Positions 35,090 through 44,081 of a DNA stretch of 58,379 nucleotides are shown here, piece by piece (positions within the stretch are counted from its first letter, which is position 1; each line of letters begins with the position of its first letter). The stretch covers positions 1 through 58,379 of IMG/VR virus record IMGVR_UViG_3300020395_000009; one strand, given 5' to 3'. This stretch comes from a virus. A program made the position numbers and the translations under genes. Under the pieces are notes generated by a model. It saw nothing but the letters and a program-made list of their open reading frames with translations, was not told the DNA's origin and did no database searches.

Positions 35090-36760
35090 ATGGCTGTAAA
35101 TAAGAATTTTGTAGTCAAAAATGGCTTAGAGGTCAATACCGATCTTTTACTTACAGATGTTGAAAAGCAATTTGTAGGTATAGGTACGACTGTCGTTGGT
35201 CATACTCTTCATGTAATCGGTGGAATTGGGGCTACCAATCTCTATGTTAGTGGAATAACAACTCTTGCTGCTACTGGTGGAATCACAACCACTGGTGGCG
35301 ATTTGTATGTTGGGGGTGATTTATTTGTCAAGGATGACTTAGTTCTTGATGAAATCACTGCACGGGATGTCACGATAAGTGGTATCGCAACGATCAATAA
35401 ACTTGACGTTACTGATCAGATTACCAATTTCCTTGATATTCAGGGTGGTATTAACGCTACTGGTGTTATAACTGCACTTGGATTTGAGGGATCATCAATT
35501 GGATTTGGTACTCCTGCTGGTGCTATTGGATATGCTGCTACATTTTTAGATTTCCGAGGACCAGGTGTTTCTACGGGATTCTTTGATGCTGGTAGTGGTA
35601 TTGGTACTATTTACTTCCAAGGTGGAGGTGGTGGTGGAAACATCAGTGTTAGTAGTCTTGCACCTGCTGGACCTGACGGTGGAGACCTTTGGTTTAATAT
35701 TGATGAAGGTAGAACATTTATCTTCTATGATGAACCTGCACTAGGCATTGGTAATGCTAGAGTATGGATTGATGCATCTCCATTTAATGTTGCTGCTGGT
35801 TTAGGAACATTCCTTTCCAGATCTGGTGATGAGATGGAGGGTCAACTTGGAGTTCTTCCAGGTTCTCAAAATGTTCCAGGTTTATACTTTAAGGGAAGCA
35901 CTGGTAAAGGACTTTATTACGCAAGTGGTAAGGTTTCTGTATCAGAAGATCTTCATGTAGATGGTAAAGTTGATGCTGCTGATGGATTTCATATTGGAAT
36001 TCAATCTGCAGGTACTTTAATTAATGGAAATACTGGTATAACAACTCTTAATTTCGTTGGAGTTGGTAATACATTTGCTGTAAATGGTACTACTGTTGAT
36101 ATTAGTATTGCTGGTGGTGGTGCTGGTATAGGTACTGCTATTGATATGACTGCTGTTCCAGGAACTACTGGACAGGATGTAATTTATTATGTAAATGAAA
36201 TTTTAGAAATTACAACTAATTCTACAATTACTGCACCTGACTCAACTGATGTTGCGTACACTAATTATGAAGAAGTTGTTGTAAATGATGGTATTGATCT
36301 AATTATTGATGATGGTGATCAGTTTGTAGTTGACGTACTTGGTCTTTCTACTTACACGACTAATGTAACAGGTGCTGCACCTGCTGCTACACCAGTCACT
36401 GGTCCAACAATGAATATTGCTGGTATCTCTACGATGCAGCATGTCACAGTTACTAAGAACTGGGCAAATACTGCTGGAGTTATAACAGCAACAGTAGGAT
36501 CATTGCCTGTCAATTATTATGGTAATTTCTATGGTGATGGTAAGAACATTCAGAATTTAGTTTCTGGTGTTGGAATTATTACTGCAGGAGGAACTGTAGG
36601 TACTGGAGCAACCTTCCTTGACTTAAGAGGAGCAGGTGTTTCTACATGTACTGTTTCTGCTGGAATCGCTACTATAAATATCGAAGGTGGCGGTGGCGGT
36701 GGAGCTATGGATCAAACTTGGTTCATGGTGGCTACTGGAATGAGAGCATCGGGGATGTAA
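35090..36760 (+). CDS. tail fibre protein with beta repeats
   Basis: A 556-residue protein. It opens AVNKNFVVKNGLEVNTDLLL, a form common to cyanophage fibre proteins, then runs through short VGIGTT / LYVSGITTL repeats and FLDFRGPGVST-type motifs (repeated as FLDLRGAGVST near the end). The C-terminus is MDQTWFMVATGMRASGM. Repeated GGGGGG turns suggest trimeric fibre segments. It follows the Gly-rich adhesin by 45 bases and precedes the Cys-rich gene, so all three may belong to one fibre. No enzymatic motif is seen. Confidence 0.65.
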   Translation: MAVNKNFVVKNGLEVNTDLLLTDVEKQFVGIGTTVVGHTLHVIGGIGATNLYVSGITTLAATGGITTTGGDLYVGGDLFVKDDLVLDEITARDVTISGIATINKLDVTDQITNFLDIQGGINATGVITALGFEGSSIGFGTPAGAIGYAATFLDFRGPGVSTGFFDAGSGIGTIYFQGGGGGGNISVSSLAPAGPDGGDLWFNIDEGRTFIFYDEPALGIGNARVWIDASPFNVAAGLGTFLSRSGDEMEGQLGVLPGSQNVPGLYFKGSTGKGLYYASGKVSVSEDLHVDGKVDAADGFHIGIQSAGTLINGNTGITTLNFVGVGNTFAVNGTTVDISIAGGGAGIGTAIDMTAVPGTTGQDVIYYVNEILEITTNSTITAPDSTDVAYTNYEEVVVNDGIDLIIDDGDQFVVDVLGLSTYTTNVTGAAPAATPVTGPTMNIAGISTMQHVTVTKNWANTAGVITATVGSLPVNYYGNFYGDGKNIQNLVSGVGIITAGGTVGTGATFLDLRGAGVSTCTVSAGIATINIEGGGGGGAMDQTWFMVATGMRASGM

Positions 36761-36766
36761 TATGGA

Positions 36767-36774
36767 TATAAATA
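36767..36774 (+). promoter_or_regulatory. T4-type late promoter for the Cys-rich gene pair
   Basis: Perfect TATAAATA in the 61-base gap; the ATG of the first Cys-rich gene follows 47 bases after it, preceded by GGAGGG. Confidence 0.65.
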
Positions 36775-36821
36775 ATATGAGAAATTTACTAAACAACCAA
36801 AGTTTTGGAGGGACTAGATAA

Positions 36822-38846
36822 ATGGCTGGTGCTAAGAGGTTTCTATCTACAGTAGTAACTACAGATTTACCTGCTGGAGATGGTATCTGGCAGAATACTT
36901 GTGGAAAGCCCTTAAGTGTTACAATAGGTGCTCAGGCAATTACTACTAGTGTTAATTCTTGCATGACTCTTGCGGTTGGTATTGGTACTACAGTATTTGG
37001 ATCAACATTAGGTATTGCTTCTGGTAATTTTGCAAATTATTTTGGAATGAATGGACCAGGAGCGAATCCAGTTGGGCATAACACAGTATTTGGGACATTT
37101 TACTTAGGATCTGATTGTAATTGTCCAGGTGGTTATTGTGCATCTGCACCAGGTATTGCATCATATATTGCAGCAGACGGAACAGAAACAAAGAATTGGG
37201 AAGGTGGTCATAATCCTTGGGGATGTTGTCTATGTATTTGTGCTGGACCTTATCCAGATACTAGTTGTAGTAGTTGGTGTGGAAATGCTTTCTGGGGTGG
37301 ACAAGAATGGGTAAACCCTGCATTATCATTCTATCACGAATATTCAGGATTATGTTGGGATGCGGTTGAACCTTATGTTAACTGGAATATTGGTGAGTGT
37401 AGAAGTGTTCACGCATTAGGATGGACTAGAAGTGGAACATGTCATTTTGGTAGTTGTCGTGAGAACCCACCGATGTCTTGGCTTCTTCATGGATGTCATG
37501 CTGAAGATCCTAATCAAGCAGCACAAGTATGGATAAATCCTTATTGTTGTTGTGGTAAATGTAACTATTGCAATAGTTCTATTAATACTATGGCAATATG
37601 TTATCAGTATAATAACTATCAATGTGGTGGATTTTATAACTGGTATGCACTAACAAATAATATGCCTGATATTGTTTGTAAGAAATTCTGTTGTGAAAAT
37701 GGTTCGTGTAATATTTGTGAGTGTAATAACCATAGAAACTACAATTGTTTTACTTATAAATGTCCTGATTGGCATACTGCTGGTGATATTGAGATATACT
37801 TAAATTGGATTGCAAGAGGACCACATAAGTATTGCGTATGTTATTGTTGTTCGTGCGGAAGATGGTGTAGAGATAGGTATGAATGTTGTTGTATATCTCA
37901 GTTTACTGATTGTTATTCATGGATATGTCAGCTTTGTTGTTGGCAGCACTGGAGTGAAGGATGGACATGTCATTACGGTGATTGTCGAATGAATCCTTAT
38001 GGTGGTGTTGCAGGTGCAGGAACTCATTGTGGAGTTATACGACATCATAAGACAATGGGTGATTGTCAGATGTGGTTTATTGGAGTTCATTATGCATGTA
38101 CGTTCTATTGTCAGAGATGTAGTTGTTATATGCATACCTTAGATTTATGGATTAAACCTAATAAGTATGGAACTACTGCTTGTTGTACAAATGAGTATGG
38201 TGTTAAATATATGTCATGGAACCCTCAGAAGTGTTGTACATATCTTGCAATACGATCTTCAGAGGCAAAACATTGTGGAATATTCAGTTGGTTTGCATCG
38301 GGACAAGAACATCAATATCGAGATTGGACTTTAGGAGGTAGTAATAGATCAGTATTCTGTATATATCCTTGCGATAGTACTTATTTTACGAAGGTTGCTG
38401 ATTTCCCACCTGCATGGGTTTCTGATGAAAAATATTATAGTCCTATAATGTGTACAACATGTATTCATAGAATAGAAAAATGTTTATGGGCAATTGGTGT
38501 TTATAACTGCGATGAACTTAGGTTTGATCCATTTATATCAACTGATTTGATTAACTGGGCAGCATCTCCTAAAGGCGACCAGATTTCAGAAACGGTTATT
38601 TGTTCTTCTCCGCAGAATTGTATTGTTGAGTATTTATCTACTACATGTAAGTGGAGACAATGTACATCATTTGATGGTGCTGTATGTCAAGAAGGTATTC
38701 TTGATTGGAAGTTATCATTCAATAACTATGAGCGAACAGGTGTTATTATTGACTGTGATGAAAGATTATTTGTTAATAATATCCAGGATAACGCTTCTGG
38801 TATTGGAACAAACTTTAACCTTCAAATTTGGGGGTATGAAGGTTAA
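36822..38846 (+). CDS. Cys/Trp-rich virion-associated protein 1, unknown
   Basis: A 674-residue protein with about 69 Cys (10%) and about 30 Trp. The first 75 residues are ordinary fibre-like sequence (VAVGIGTTVFG-type). From about residue 90 to 640 cysteines occur as CC, CCC, CxC, CxxC and CxxxC: examples are CCLCICAG, YCCCGKCNYC, KYCVCYCCSCGRWC, YECCC, CQLCCW. The tail (NASGIGTNFNLQIWGYEG) is again fibre-like. I recognise no family. The fibre-like ends, the late promoter and the flanking fibre genes indicate a virion or fibre protein. Dense disulfides or bound metal are the obvious options. Nothing suggests a frameshift: the frame is long and fibre-like at both ends. Confidence 0.7.
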   Translation: MAGAKRFLSTVVTTDLPAGDGIWQNTCGKPLSVTIGAQAITTSVNSCMTLAVGIGTTVFGSTLGIASGNFANYFGMNGPGANPVGHNTVFGTFYLGSDCNCPGGYCASAPGIASYIAADGTETKNWEGGHNPWGCCLCICAGPYPDTSCSSWCGNAFWGGQEWVNPALSFYHEYSGLCWDAVEPYVNWNIGECRSVHALGWTRSGTCHFGSCRENPPMSWLLHGCHAEDPNQAAQVWINPYCCCGKCNYCNSSINTMAICYQYNNYQCGGFYNWYALTNNMPDIVCKKFCCENGSCNICECNNHRNYNCFTYKCPDWHTAGDIEIYLNWIARGPHKYCVCYCCSCGRWCRDRYECCCISQFTDCYSWICQLCCWQHWSEGWTCHYGDCRMNPYGGVAGAGTHCGVIRHHKTMGDCQMWFIGVHYACTFYCQRCSCYMHTLDLWIKPNKYGTTACCTNEYGVKYMSWNPQKCCTYLAIRSSEAKHCGIFSWFASGQEHQYRDWTLGGSNRSVFCIYPCDSTYFTKVADFPPAWVSDEKYYSPIMCTTCIHRIEKCLWAIGVYNCDELRFDPFISTDLINWAASPKGDQISETVICSSPQNCIVEYLSTTCKWRQCTSFDGAVCQEGILDWKLSFNNYERTGVIIDCDERLFVNNIQDNASGIGTNFNLQIWGYEG

Positions 38847-39619
38847 TGGCACGTTATGTAACAAAAAGATCTGCTGATGGCACATCAGGAGGAACTGGTG
38901 CAGATGGAAATGATTATGAGTGGAAACGAATTTATCATTGTGCTAAGTGGGATAAAGATTATGGTAATGATTTTGCGATGACTCTTCCTACATGTGATTA
39001 CCAGGCATTTAGATTTAGAATGGATGGTGTTAGAATTTGTGCAGCAAATCATATGTGTTGGTGCTTTGGTTTTGGATATAATAATGGACAATATCAGGGT
39101 AATAATAATAAATATTATGGGTGGTGTAACTGGTGTTGGCCATCAAGATCATGTTGTTGTTGGAGTAATTTTGCAGAAGGACATTTTTGTGCATGGGCAC
39201 ATCAGTCTGGTGGTGGATCTTATGAGGGTGCTGGTATCTTTGATTTATGTATTTTCCAGTGGGGTCAATGTGCATACCCTCAATCATGTTGTTTATGTCA
39301 GGTAGGATTTGATCTTAAGTGGAGAGCAACAGAATATTGTGGTTGGAGAAGAAGATGGGGATTTAGTTATGATTGGTTATCTGCAATGGATTGGATTCCT
39401 AGAGGAGCAGATCATACTGGTAGTTGGTGTGGATGTACTTTTGATACTTTATGTATTTGTTCCCCACAAAGTTTAGCACCAGCAGTTTGTAATTCTTATA
39501 AGTCAGGTACTAGTGCATATAGATCTAATTGGGCAGTTTATGGAATACCTTGGGGGCATGTACATGATGGTGATTCAGGACCATCTTCAGGTGCTAGTAC
39601 ATCTGGACTACCAACTTAG
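38846..39619 (+). CDS. Cys/Trp-rich virion-associated protein 2, unknown
   Basis: A 257-residue protein with about 22 Cys and 17 Trp. It starts on the last base of the previous stop (TAATG overlap), so the pair is translationally coupled. After a Gly/Asp N-terminus (ADGTSGGTGADGNDYEWKRI) come CxxxxxCWC, WCNWCWPSRSCCCW, SCCLC, WCGC and LCIC clusters, then a Ser/Gly/Pro-rich tail. The composition is like that of its neighbour but I see no clear alignment, so it may be a partner rather than a duplicate. No zinc-finger spacing is regular enough to name a domain. Function unknown; a fibre-tip or adhesin role is inferred from position. Confidence 0.7.
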   Translation: MARYVTKRSADGTSGGTGADGNDYEWKRIYHCAKWDKDYGNDFAMTLPTCDYQAFRFRMDGVRICAANHMCWCFGFGYNNGQYQGNNNKYYGWCNWCWPSRSCCCWSNFAEGHFCAWAHQSGGGSYEGAGIFDLCIFQWGQCAYPQSCCLCQVGFDLKWRATEYCGWRRRWGFSYDWLSAMDWIPRGADHTGSWCGCTFDTLCICSPQSLAPAVCNSYKSGTSAYRSNWAVYGIPWGHVHDGDSGPSSGASTSGLPT

Positions 39620-39627
39620 GAGGCATT

Positions 39628-40623
39628 ATGGGAATAATAATTAACTTAGACGGTACAGAAACAGAGTTTTCGCATAGTATTGATGAGCAACAGATTCTTG
39701 CTAATGAAGTTTCTGGATGGGAAATTAGCGACAAAGAATCTATGCTCCAACTTAGGAAGCAAAGGGATCAACTTTTATTAGAATGTGATTGGACTCAAGG
39801 TGTAGATTCTCCTTTAGATAGTACTACTAAAACTGCATGGGCAACTTATAGACAGAAACTTCGTGATTTAACTTCTTTAGAAAATGCTCCAAGTCATTTA
39901 TTAGATTCTGAGTGGCCATTAGCTCCAGGACAATCTGAACTTCCTGAAGAATCATATGAGTTTATGAGAAAAAATTTAGATCCTGTTGGATTGGGTACTA
40001 CTTCTTGGGTAGCTACTGAAAGTTCTTATAAAGAACTTAATGGACCACCTGTATATAAGAATACTCCTAATACTAGAAAGACTATAATATTTGAGGCTCC
40101 TCTTAGTACTATGTCTGGAGGGACTGTAAGTATAGGAGATACCTTTGCATATAATGGTGAGAGTTGTACGATAACAGGAGTGGCAGCAACTTCTATTACA
40201 TTAGCTACTGGTATTGGTGCTACAATTTCAGTAGGTACGATAGGAAAATTCTTACATCAACAAGAAATATATGTTAGACAAGATAAACCTTTATTTAAGT
40301 CATCTGTAAGTGTTGGATCTACTGTAGTTGGAGTAGGAAGTACAGTTGTAGTTACGCTATCAACTATTAATCAAGCAAGTGCAATTAGTGTTGTATATAA
40401 AATTAATGGATACCAGTATGATGGGTTAATTCCTGATAATAAGGCAAATGGTAATTTTATTATTGAACCAGATCCTGTTACACATATAGGAGTAACAACA
40501 CTTACTATTGGTTTGTCAACTGATATTTCTAATTACTATTGGGATGATGGTTTAGCATTCCACTTTGATGGAGTAGACTATGATGGTCATTTAGGAGCTT
40601 TTGTAGGGATAACCACAACGTAG
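39628..40623 (+). CDS. tail fibre assembly chaperone-like domain fused to fibre repeats
   Basis: A 331-residue protein. Residues about 30-95 resemble phage tail assembly chaperone domains, with LRKQRDQLLLECDWTQGVDS, PLDSTTKTAWATYRQKLRDL and a WPL end. In other phages this domain comes after a fibre gene and helps its folding. Here it is followed by about 200 residues of beta-rich, fibre-like sequence (IIFEAPLSTMSGGTVSIGDT, KFLHQQEIYVRQDKPLFKSS). It directly follows the Cys-rich pair after 8 bases with a good AGGAGG ribosome site. It could be the chaperone for those proteins, or a fibre with a chaperone-like N-terminus. Confidence 0.55.
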   Translation: MGIIINLDGTETEFSHSIDEQQILANEVSGWEISDKESMLQLRKQRDQLLLECDWTQGVDSPLDSTTKTAWATYRQKLRDLTSLENAPSHLLDSEWPLAPGQSELPEESYEFMRKNLDPVGLGTTSWVATESSYKELNGPPVYKNTPNTRKTIIFEAPLSTMSGGTVSIGDTFAYNGESCTITGVAATSITLATGIGATISVGTIGKFLHQQEIYVRQDKPLFKSSVSVGSTVVGVGSTVVVTLSTINQASAISVVYKINGYQYDGLIPDNKANGNFIIEPDPVTHIGVTTLTIGLSTDISNYYWDDGLAFHFDGVDYDGHLGAFVGITTT

Positions 40624-40649
40624 TTGCACAAATAACCTTTTGAGTGTAT

Positions 40650-40657
40650 AATAAATA
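40650..40657 (+). promoter_or_regulatory. late promoter candidate for the sugar cassette
   Basis: AATAAATA in the 77-base gap before the GT9 gene, one base off consensus. It lies downstream of the possible earlier start at 40644, supporting ATG 40701. Confidence 0.4.
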
Positions 40658-40700
40658 CCAGTGTATTGATTTACATGAAACGGTATTTTGGTCTTTACTT

Positions 40701-41648
40701 ATGACTCGAAGAAAGGTTTTCACCTTAGATGGTGGGGCAGGACGTGCTATAACTGCAATTCCAGCGTTAGAAAAATATGCTAAAGCACATCCTGATGAAG
40801 ATTGGAAGATTGTTATAGGTGGTTGGGATACTTTAATGTTTGGTAATCCTCTTCTGCAGGATAGAACCTTTAGTATGGATGTAAAGGGATTATTTGAGAA
40901 TGTAATTAAAGATTCTGAGATAGTTCATCCAGAACCTTATACACAATGGGCATATTATAATCAGCAATGTTCTCTTGCAGAGGCATTTGATAAAGTTATT
41001 AATGAAACAGAAGATCATTCGGATTTAGGTAAACCGAATATGTATCTCTGTAAAGCAGAAGAGAAGGGTGCTGCTAATGCTCTTGCTAGTATTAAGGCAA
41101 AGCAGAATAAAGATATTACAATAGTAATTCAACCATTTGGTAGATCAGCAAGAGCTGATAATGGAGATGTTGTTGATGATAGTAGTAGGTCAATAGAACC
41201 ACATGTTTATCAGAAGCTGGTTAAAAAATTATCTCAGAAGTATAATATTATATTAATGGCAGAAGGTGATTTTATAAAAGAAGTTGAGAAAGAAGATACT
41301 TACTCAGAAAAACCACAATTACCAGATCTTCGTGCTTGGTCTGCTATTATTGAAGGGTGTGATTATTTTATTGGATGTGATAGTGTAGGGCAGCATATGG
41401 CAAGAGCATTTGATATTCCAGGTACAGTTATACTTGGATCAACTTTTGCTGAGAATGTTAGTTATCCTGATTGGTTTCAGATTATTGATGATAAGAAAAC
41501 AGAAAAAAGGTATTCTCCTATCAGAATATGTGGATTTGATAATCATCTTGCAGATAGATTGAATGATAGATTGATGGAATTTGACGATAAAGAAATAACT
41601 GATATTTATACTAGAATTGTAAAAGATATCAAGGAGAAAGTTTCATGA
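40701..41648 (+). CDS. GT9-family (heptosyltransferase-like) glycosyltransferase
   Basis: A 315-residue protein from ATG 40701. GT9 enzymes transfer heptose or related sugars from a nucleotide donor. Evidence: an N-terminal Rossmann start (FTLDGGAGRAITAIPALEKY), a mid-protein strand ITIVIQPFGRSARADNG, and the C-terminal signature IIEGCDYFIGCDSVGQHMARA with DIPGTVILGST (about residues 218-245), which matches the D-S/T-G-xx-H-x-A donor site of GT9. It is the first gene of a cassette containing ADP-heptose genes. The cysteine iron-finger of AAH/TibC protein heptosyltransferases is not seen, so the acceptor (host glycan or phage protein) is unknown. Confidence 0.7.
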   Translation: MTRRKVFTLDGGAGRAITAIPALEKYAKAHPDEDWKIVIGGWDTLMFGNPLLQDRTFSMDVKGLFENVIKDSEIVHPEPYTQWAYYNQQCSLAEAFDKVINETEDHSDLGKPNMYLCKAEEKGAANALASIKAKQNKDITIVIQPFGRSARADNGDVVDDSSRSIEPHVYQKLVKKLSQKYNIILMAEGDFIKEVEKEDTYSEKPQLPDLRAWSAIIEGCDYFIGCDSVGQHMARAFDIPGTVILGSTFAENVSYPDWFQIIDDKKTEKRYSPIRICGFDNHLADRLNDRLMEFDDKEITDIYTRIVKDIKEKVS

Positions 41649-43432
41649 ATATATTAGCAATTAATCCAGGTCATAATGGATCTGCTGCTCTTGTTGCCGA
41701 TGGTAAATTAGAAGTTTATATAGAAGAAGAAAGGATGTCTCGTGTGAAGCGAGATGGTAATCCGTATAAGGCGATGATATGGTTGATGCAGAAGTATACT
41801 ATAAATTATCTTGTTATATGTGGTAATGGATCTGAACACGAAAGGCATGTGCTTCCCTGGACAGGTGAGAATTCTTATGAAGCATTAGTAAGAAAATTTT
41901 ATCCAAAAGTAGAAGTACTTAGTTTTGGACATATGCATCATTTAGCACATGCTGCATCTGCTTTTTATGGTTCTGGATTTGATAGTGCTGCTGCTCTTAT
42001 AGTTGATGGTTGTGGAGCATCAAGAAAATTTCCTAATATTGAGGATATGCCTGAAGAACAAAAGTTTACTTATTTTGAGACGGAAAGTATCTACAAATGT
42101 GAATGGCCTGATAAGATAGAAGAAGTTTGGAAAAGATATGGAGAAAATAGTGGACCTAGAATAGAAACACCAGATACTGATGCTGATTCTGCAGTTACAC
42201 TTACTAAATCTTATGAAGCAGTTTCAGAATGGCTTGGGTTTGGTGCTATAGAAGCAGGTAAAACAATGGGTCTTGCTCCTTATGGTAGAGAAGATAAGAA
42301 TATCCCTAATCTTTTTATGGAGGATACTTTAAGAGGAGATAAGAATATTTTTATACCAGCATATCCTAGATGTGCATATCTTGATCAAATTAGATACCCA
42401 TATCTAAATGTTAGTAAGGATTTTACTAAAGATGAAGATGGAAGGGATCTTGTTTATTGGCATAAAGATAAAAGTAAGATAAGGGATGTGCATAAAAATT
42501 TAGCATATAAAATCCAGAAAGAAACACAAGAAATGATGTGTACTTATATTGAAAAGGCAGTTGATATGACTGGAGAGAAGAATATTGTTATATCTGGTGG
42601 ATATGGATTAAATGTTATTGCTAATACCTATTATCAAGAAAAGTTCCCTGAGTTAAACATTTTTGTAGATCCAATATGCCATGATGGTGGACTATCTATT
42701 GGTGCAGCAAAATTTATTTCGCAACAATATGCAAAGACTAGTGATATCACTTATGAGAAAGATCCTCTAAAGAATGTTTATCTTGGTCCTGAATATAATT
42801 ATACTGATGAAATTCTTGATGGTTATTTGGAATTTAATAAACTTGATGATGTAGAGATAGTAGAAACTACTGATGCAGAAGTTGCTCAGTTGATTAAGGA
42901 TCGTAATATTGTTACTATCTTCCAGGGAAAATCTGAAGGTGGTCCAAGAGCACTTGGTAATCGTTCTATCCTTTATGATCCAACAGATCCTGATGGTAAG
43001 GATTTTGTCAATACTGTTAAGGGTCGTGAGTGGTTCCGTCCATTTGCTGCATCAATTCTTAAGGAACATGCAAAAGAATGGTTTGATATGAAAGGATTAA
43101 GAGAAAGTCCTTACATGATGTATGCTCTTGAGGTGAGTGATGCACATATAGGTGAGATACCAGCAGTTACGCATGTTGATGGTACATGTAGGATTCAGAC
43201 TGTATCTAAGTTAGACAATACTAGTTACTATGCTCTTATTAAAGAGTTTTATAAGTTAACTGGTGTTCCAATATTGTTTAATACTTCATTTAATCTTGGA
43301 GGAGAACCTCTTGTAGAGAATCTTGATGATGCAATTAATACATTAAGAAATAGTAAGTTAGAATATATGTATATGCCAGAACTTGGTAAATTAATTAAAG
43401 TTCCTAATAAGGAGGAGGAATCTGATGGGTAG
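41645..43432 (+). CDS. O-carbamoyltransferase (NodU/CmcH/TobZ family)
   Basis: A 595-residue protein, full length for the family. These enzymes form carbamoyl-adenylate from carbamoyl phosphate and ATP and transfer the carbamoyl to a hydroxyl of a sugar or antibiotic. The N-domain begins MNILAINPGHNGSAALVADG and has the metal-binding HMHHLAHAASAFYGSGFDSA near residues 95-115, followed by LIVDGCGAS. The C-domain carries FQGKSEGGPRALGNRSIL (about residue 430), GREWFRPFAASIL, HVDGTCRIQTV and VPILFNTSFNLGGEPLV, all typical and apparently intact. It overlaps the GT9 gene by ATGA, so they are probably made together; the target is likely the same sugar. Confidence 0.9.
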   Translation: MNILAINPGHNGSAALVADGKLEVYIEEERMSRVKRDGNPYKAMIWLMQKYTINYLVICGNGSEHERHVLPWTGENSYEALVRKFYPKVEVLSFGHMHHLAHAASAFYGSGFDSAAALIVDGCGASRKFPNIEDMPEEQKFTYFETESIYKCEWPDKIEEVWKRYGENSGPRIETPDTDADSAVTLTKSYEAVSEWLGFGAIEAGKTMGLAPYGREDKNIPNLFMEDTLRGDKNIFIPAYPRCAYLDQIRYPYLNVSKDFTKDEDGRDLVYWHKDKSKIRDVHKNLAYKIQKETQEMMCTYIEKAVDMTGEKNIVISGGYGLNVIANTYYQEKFPELNIFVDPICHDGGLSIGAAKFISQQYAKTSDITYEKDPLKNVYLGPEYNYTDEILDGYLEFNKLDDVEIVETTDAEVAQLIKDRNIVTIFQGKSEGGPRALGNRSILYDPTDPDGKDFVNTVKGREWFRPFAASILKEHAKEWFDMKGLRESPYMMYALEVSDAHIGEIPAVTHVDGTCRIQTVSKLDNTSYYALIKEFYKLTGVPILFNTSFNLGGEPLVENLDDAINTLRNSKLEYMYMPELGKLIKVPNKEEESDG

Positions 43433-44081
43433 ATATAAATCAACACAACCACCGTCACAAATACCTCAAGAGATGCCAGATGGATCACCTCCTCCTGGTT
43501 ATTCAATATATAATCCAGAAGATTGGCCAAAAGAATTTCCAAATGGAGTAATTGGTATTGATAGAGATGGTGTTATAAATGAATGGAAGAATGTAATTAA
43601 AAGGCATGAGGATGTTAAATGGATACCAGGATCATTAGAAGGGATTCGTACTTTAAGATTAAAGGGATATCATGTTATGATGTTTTCTGATCAACCCATA
43701 ATGAAGGGGTTGATAAAAGCAGAAGAAGTTGATAAGATAATGAATACTTTTTATATGCGAGAGTTTGGGCAGAATGGTATTTTCTCTATTGATGGATTTT
43801 TATATAATACGAGTAATGATCCAAGAGATATGTATTCTAAACCAAATACTGGTATGTTTAATAAAATGAAGCAAATGTATAAGATGGATATTACGGGAGG
43901 GTATTATGTCGGTGATACACTAGATGATATTAAGATGGCACAGAATGGTGGTGCTAAACCTGTATTGGTTAGAACTGGATTCGGTGCAAAGACTGAGAAA
44001 GAAAACTTTAAGGGAATTAATACCAAATATAAAGACGTACAAATTTTTGACAACCTATTAGATTTCGCTAACTCATTATGA
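43425..44081 (+). CDS. GmhB-like HAD phosphatase (heptose bisphosphate type)
   Basis: A 218-residue protein. After a Pro-rich N-terminus of about 40 residues comes GVIGIDRDGVINEW, the nucleophile motif of the GmhB/HisB-N phosphatases, then IPGSLEGIRTLRLKGYHVMM, the second motif in FSDQP and the acid cluster YYVGDTLDDIKMAQNGGAKP. GmhB removes the C7... specifically the C7 phosphate of heptose 1,7-bisphosphate in the ADP-heptose route. The classic Cys zinc loop is absent, as in some family members. It overlaps the neighbours by 8 and 4 bases. Substrate is inferred from the HldE-like and HldD-like genes nearby; a HisB-type role is less likely. Confidence 0.7.
   Translation: MGRYKSTQPPSQIPQEMPDGSPPPGYSIYNPEDWPKEFPNGVIGIDRDGVINEWKNVIKRHEDVKWIPGSLEGIRTLRLKGYHVMMFSDQPIMKGLIKAEEVDKIMNTFYMREFGQNGIFSIDGFLYNTSNDPRDMYSKPNTGMFNKMKQMYKMDITGGYYVGDTLDDIKMAQNGGAKPVLVRTGFGAKTEKENFKGINTKYKDVQIFDNLLDFANSL

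Noticed and set aside
36822-39619. Cys-rich proteins as an out-of-frame or diversity-generating retroelement artefact
   Set aside because: The frames are long, begin and end in fibre-like sequence and have good start contexts. No reverse transcriptase or template repeat is present in the window.
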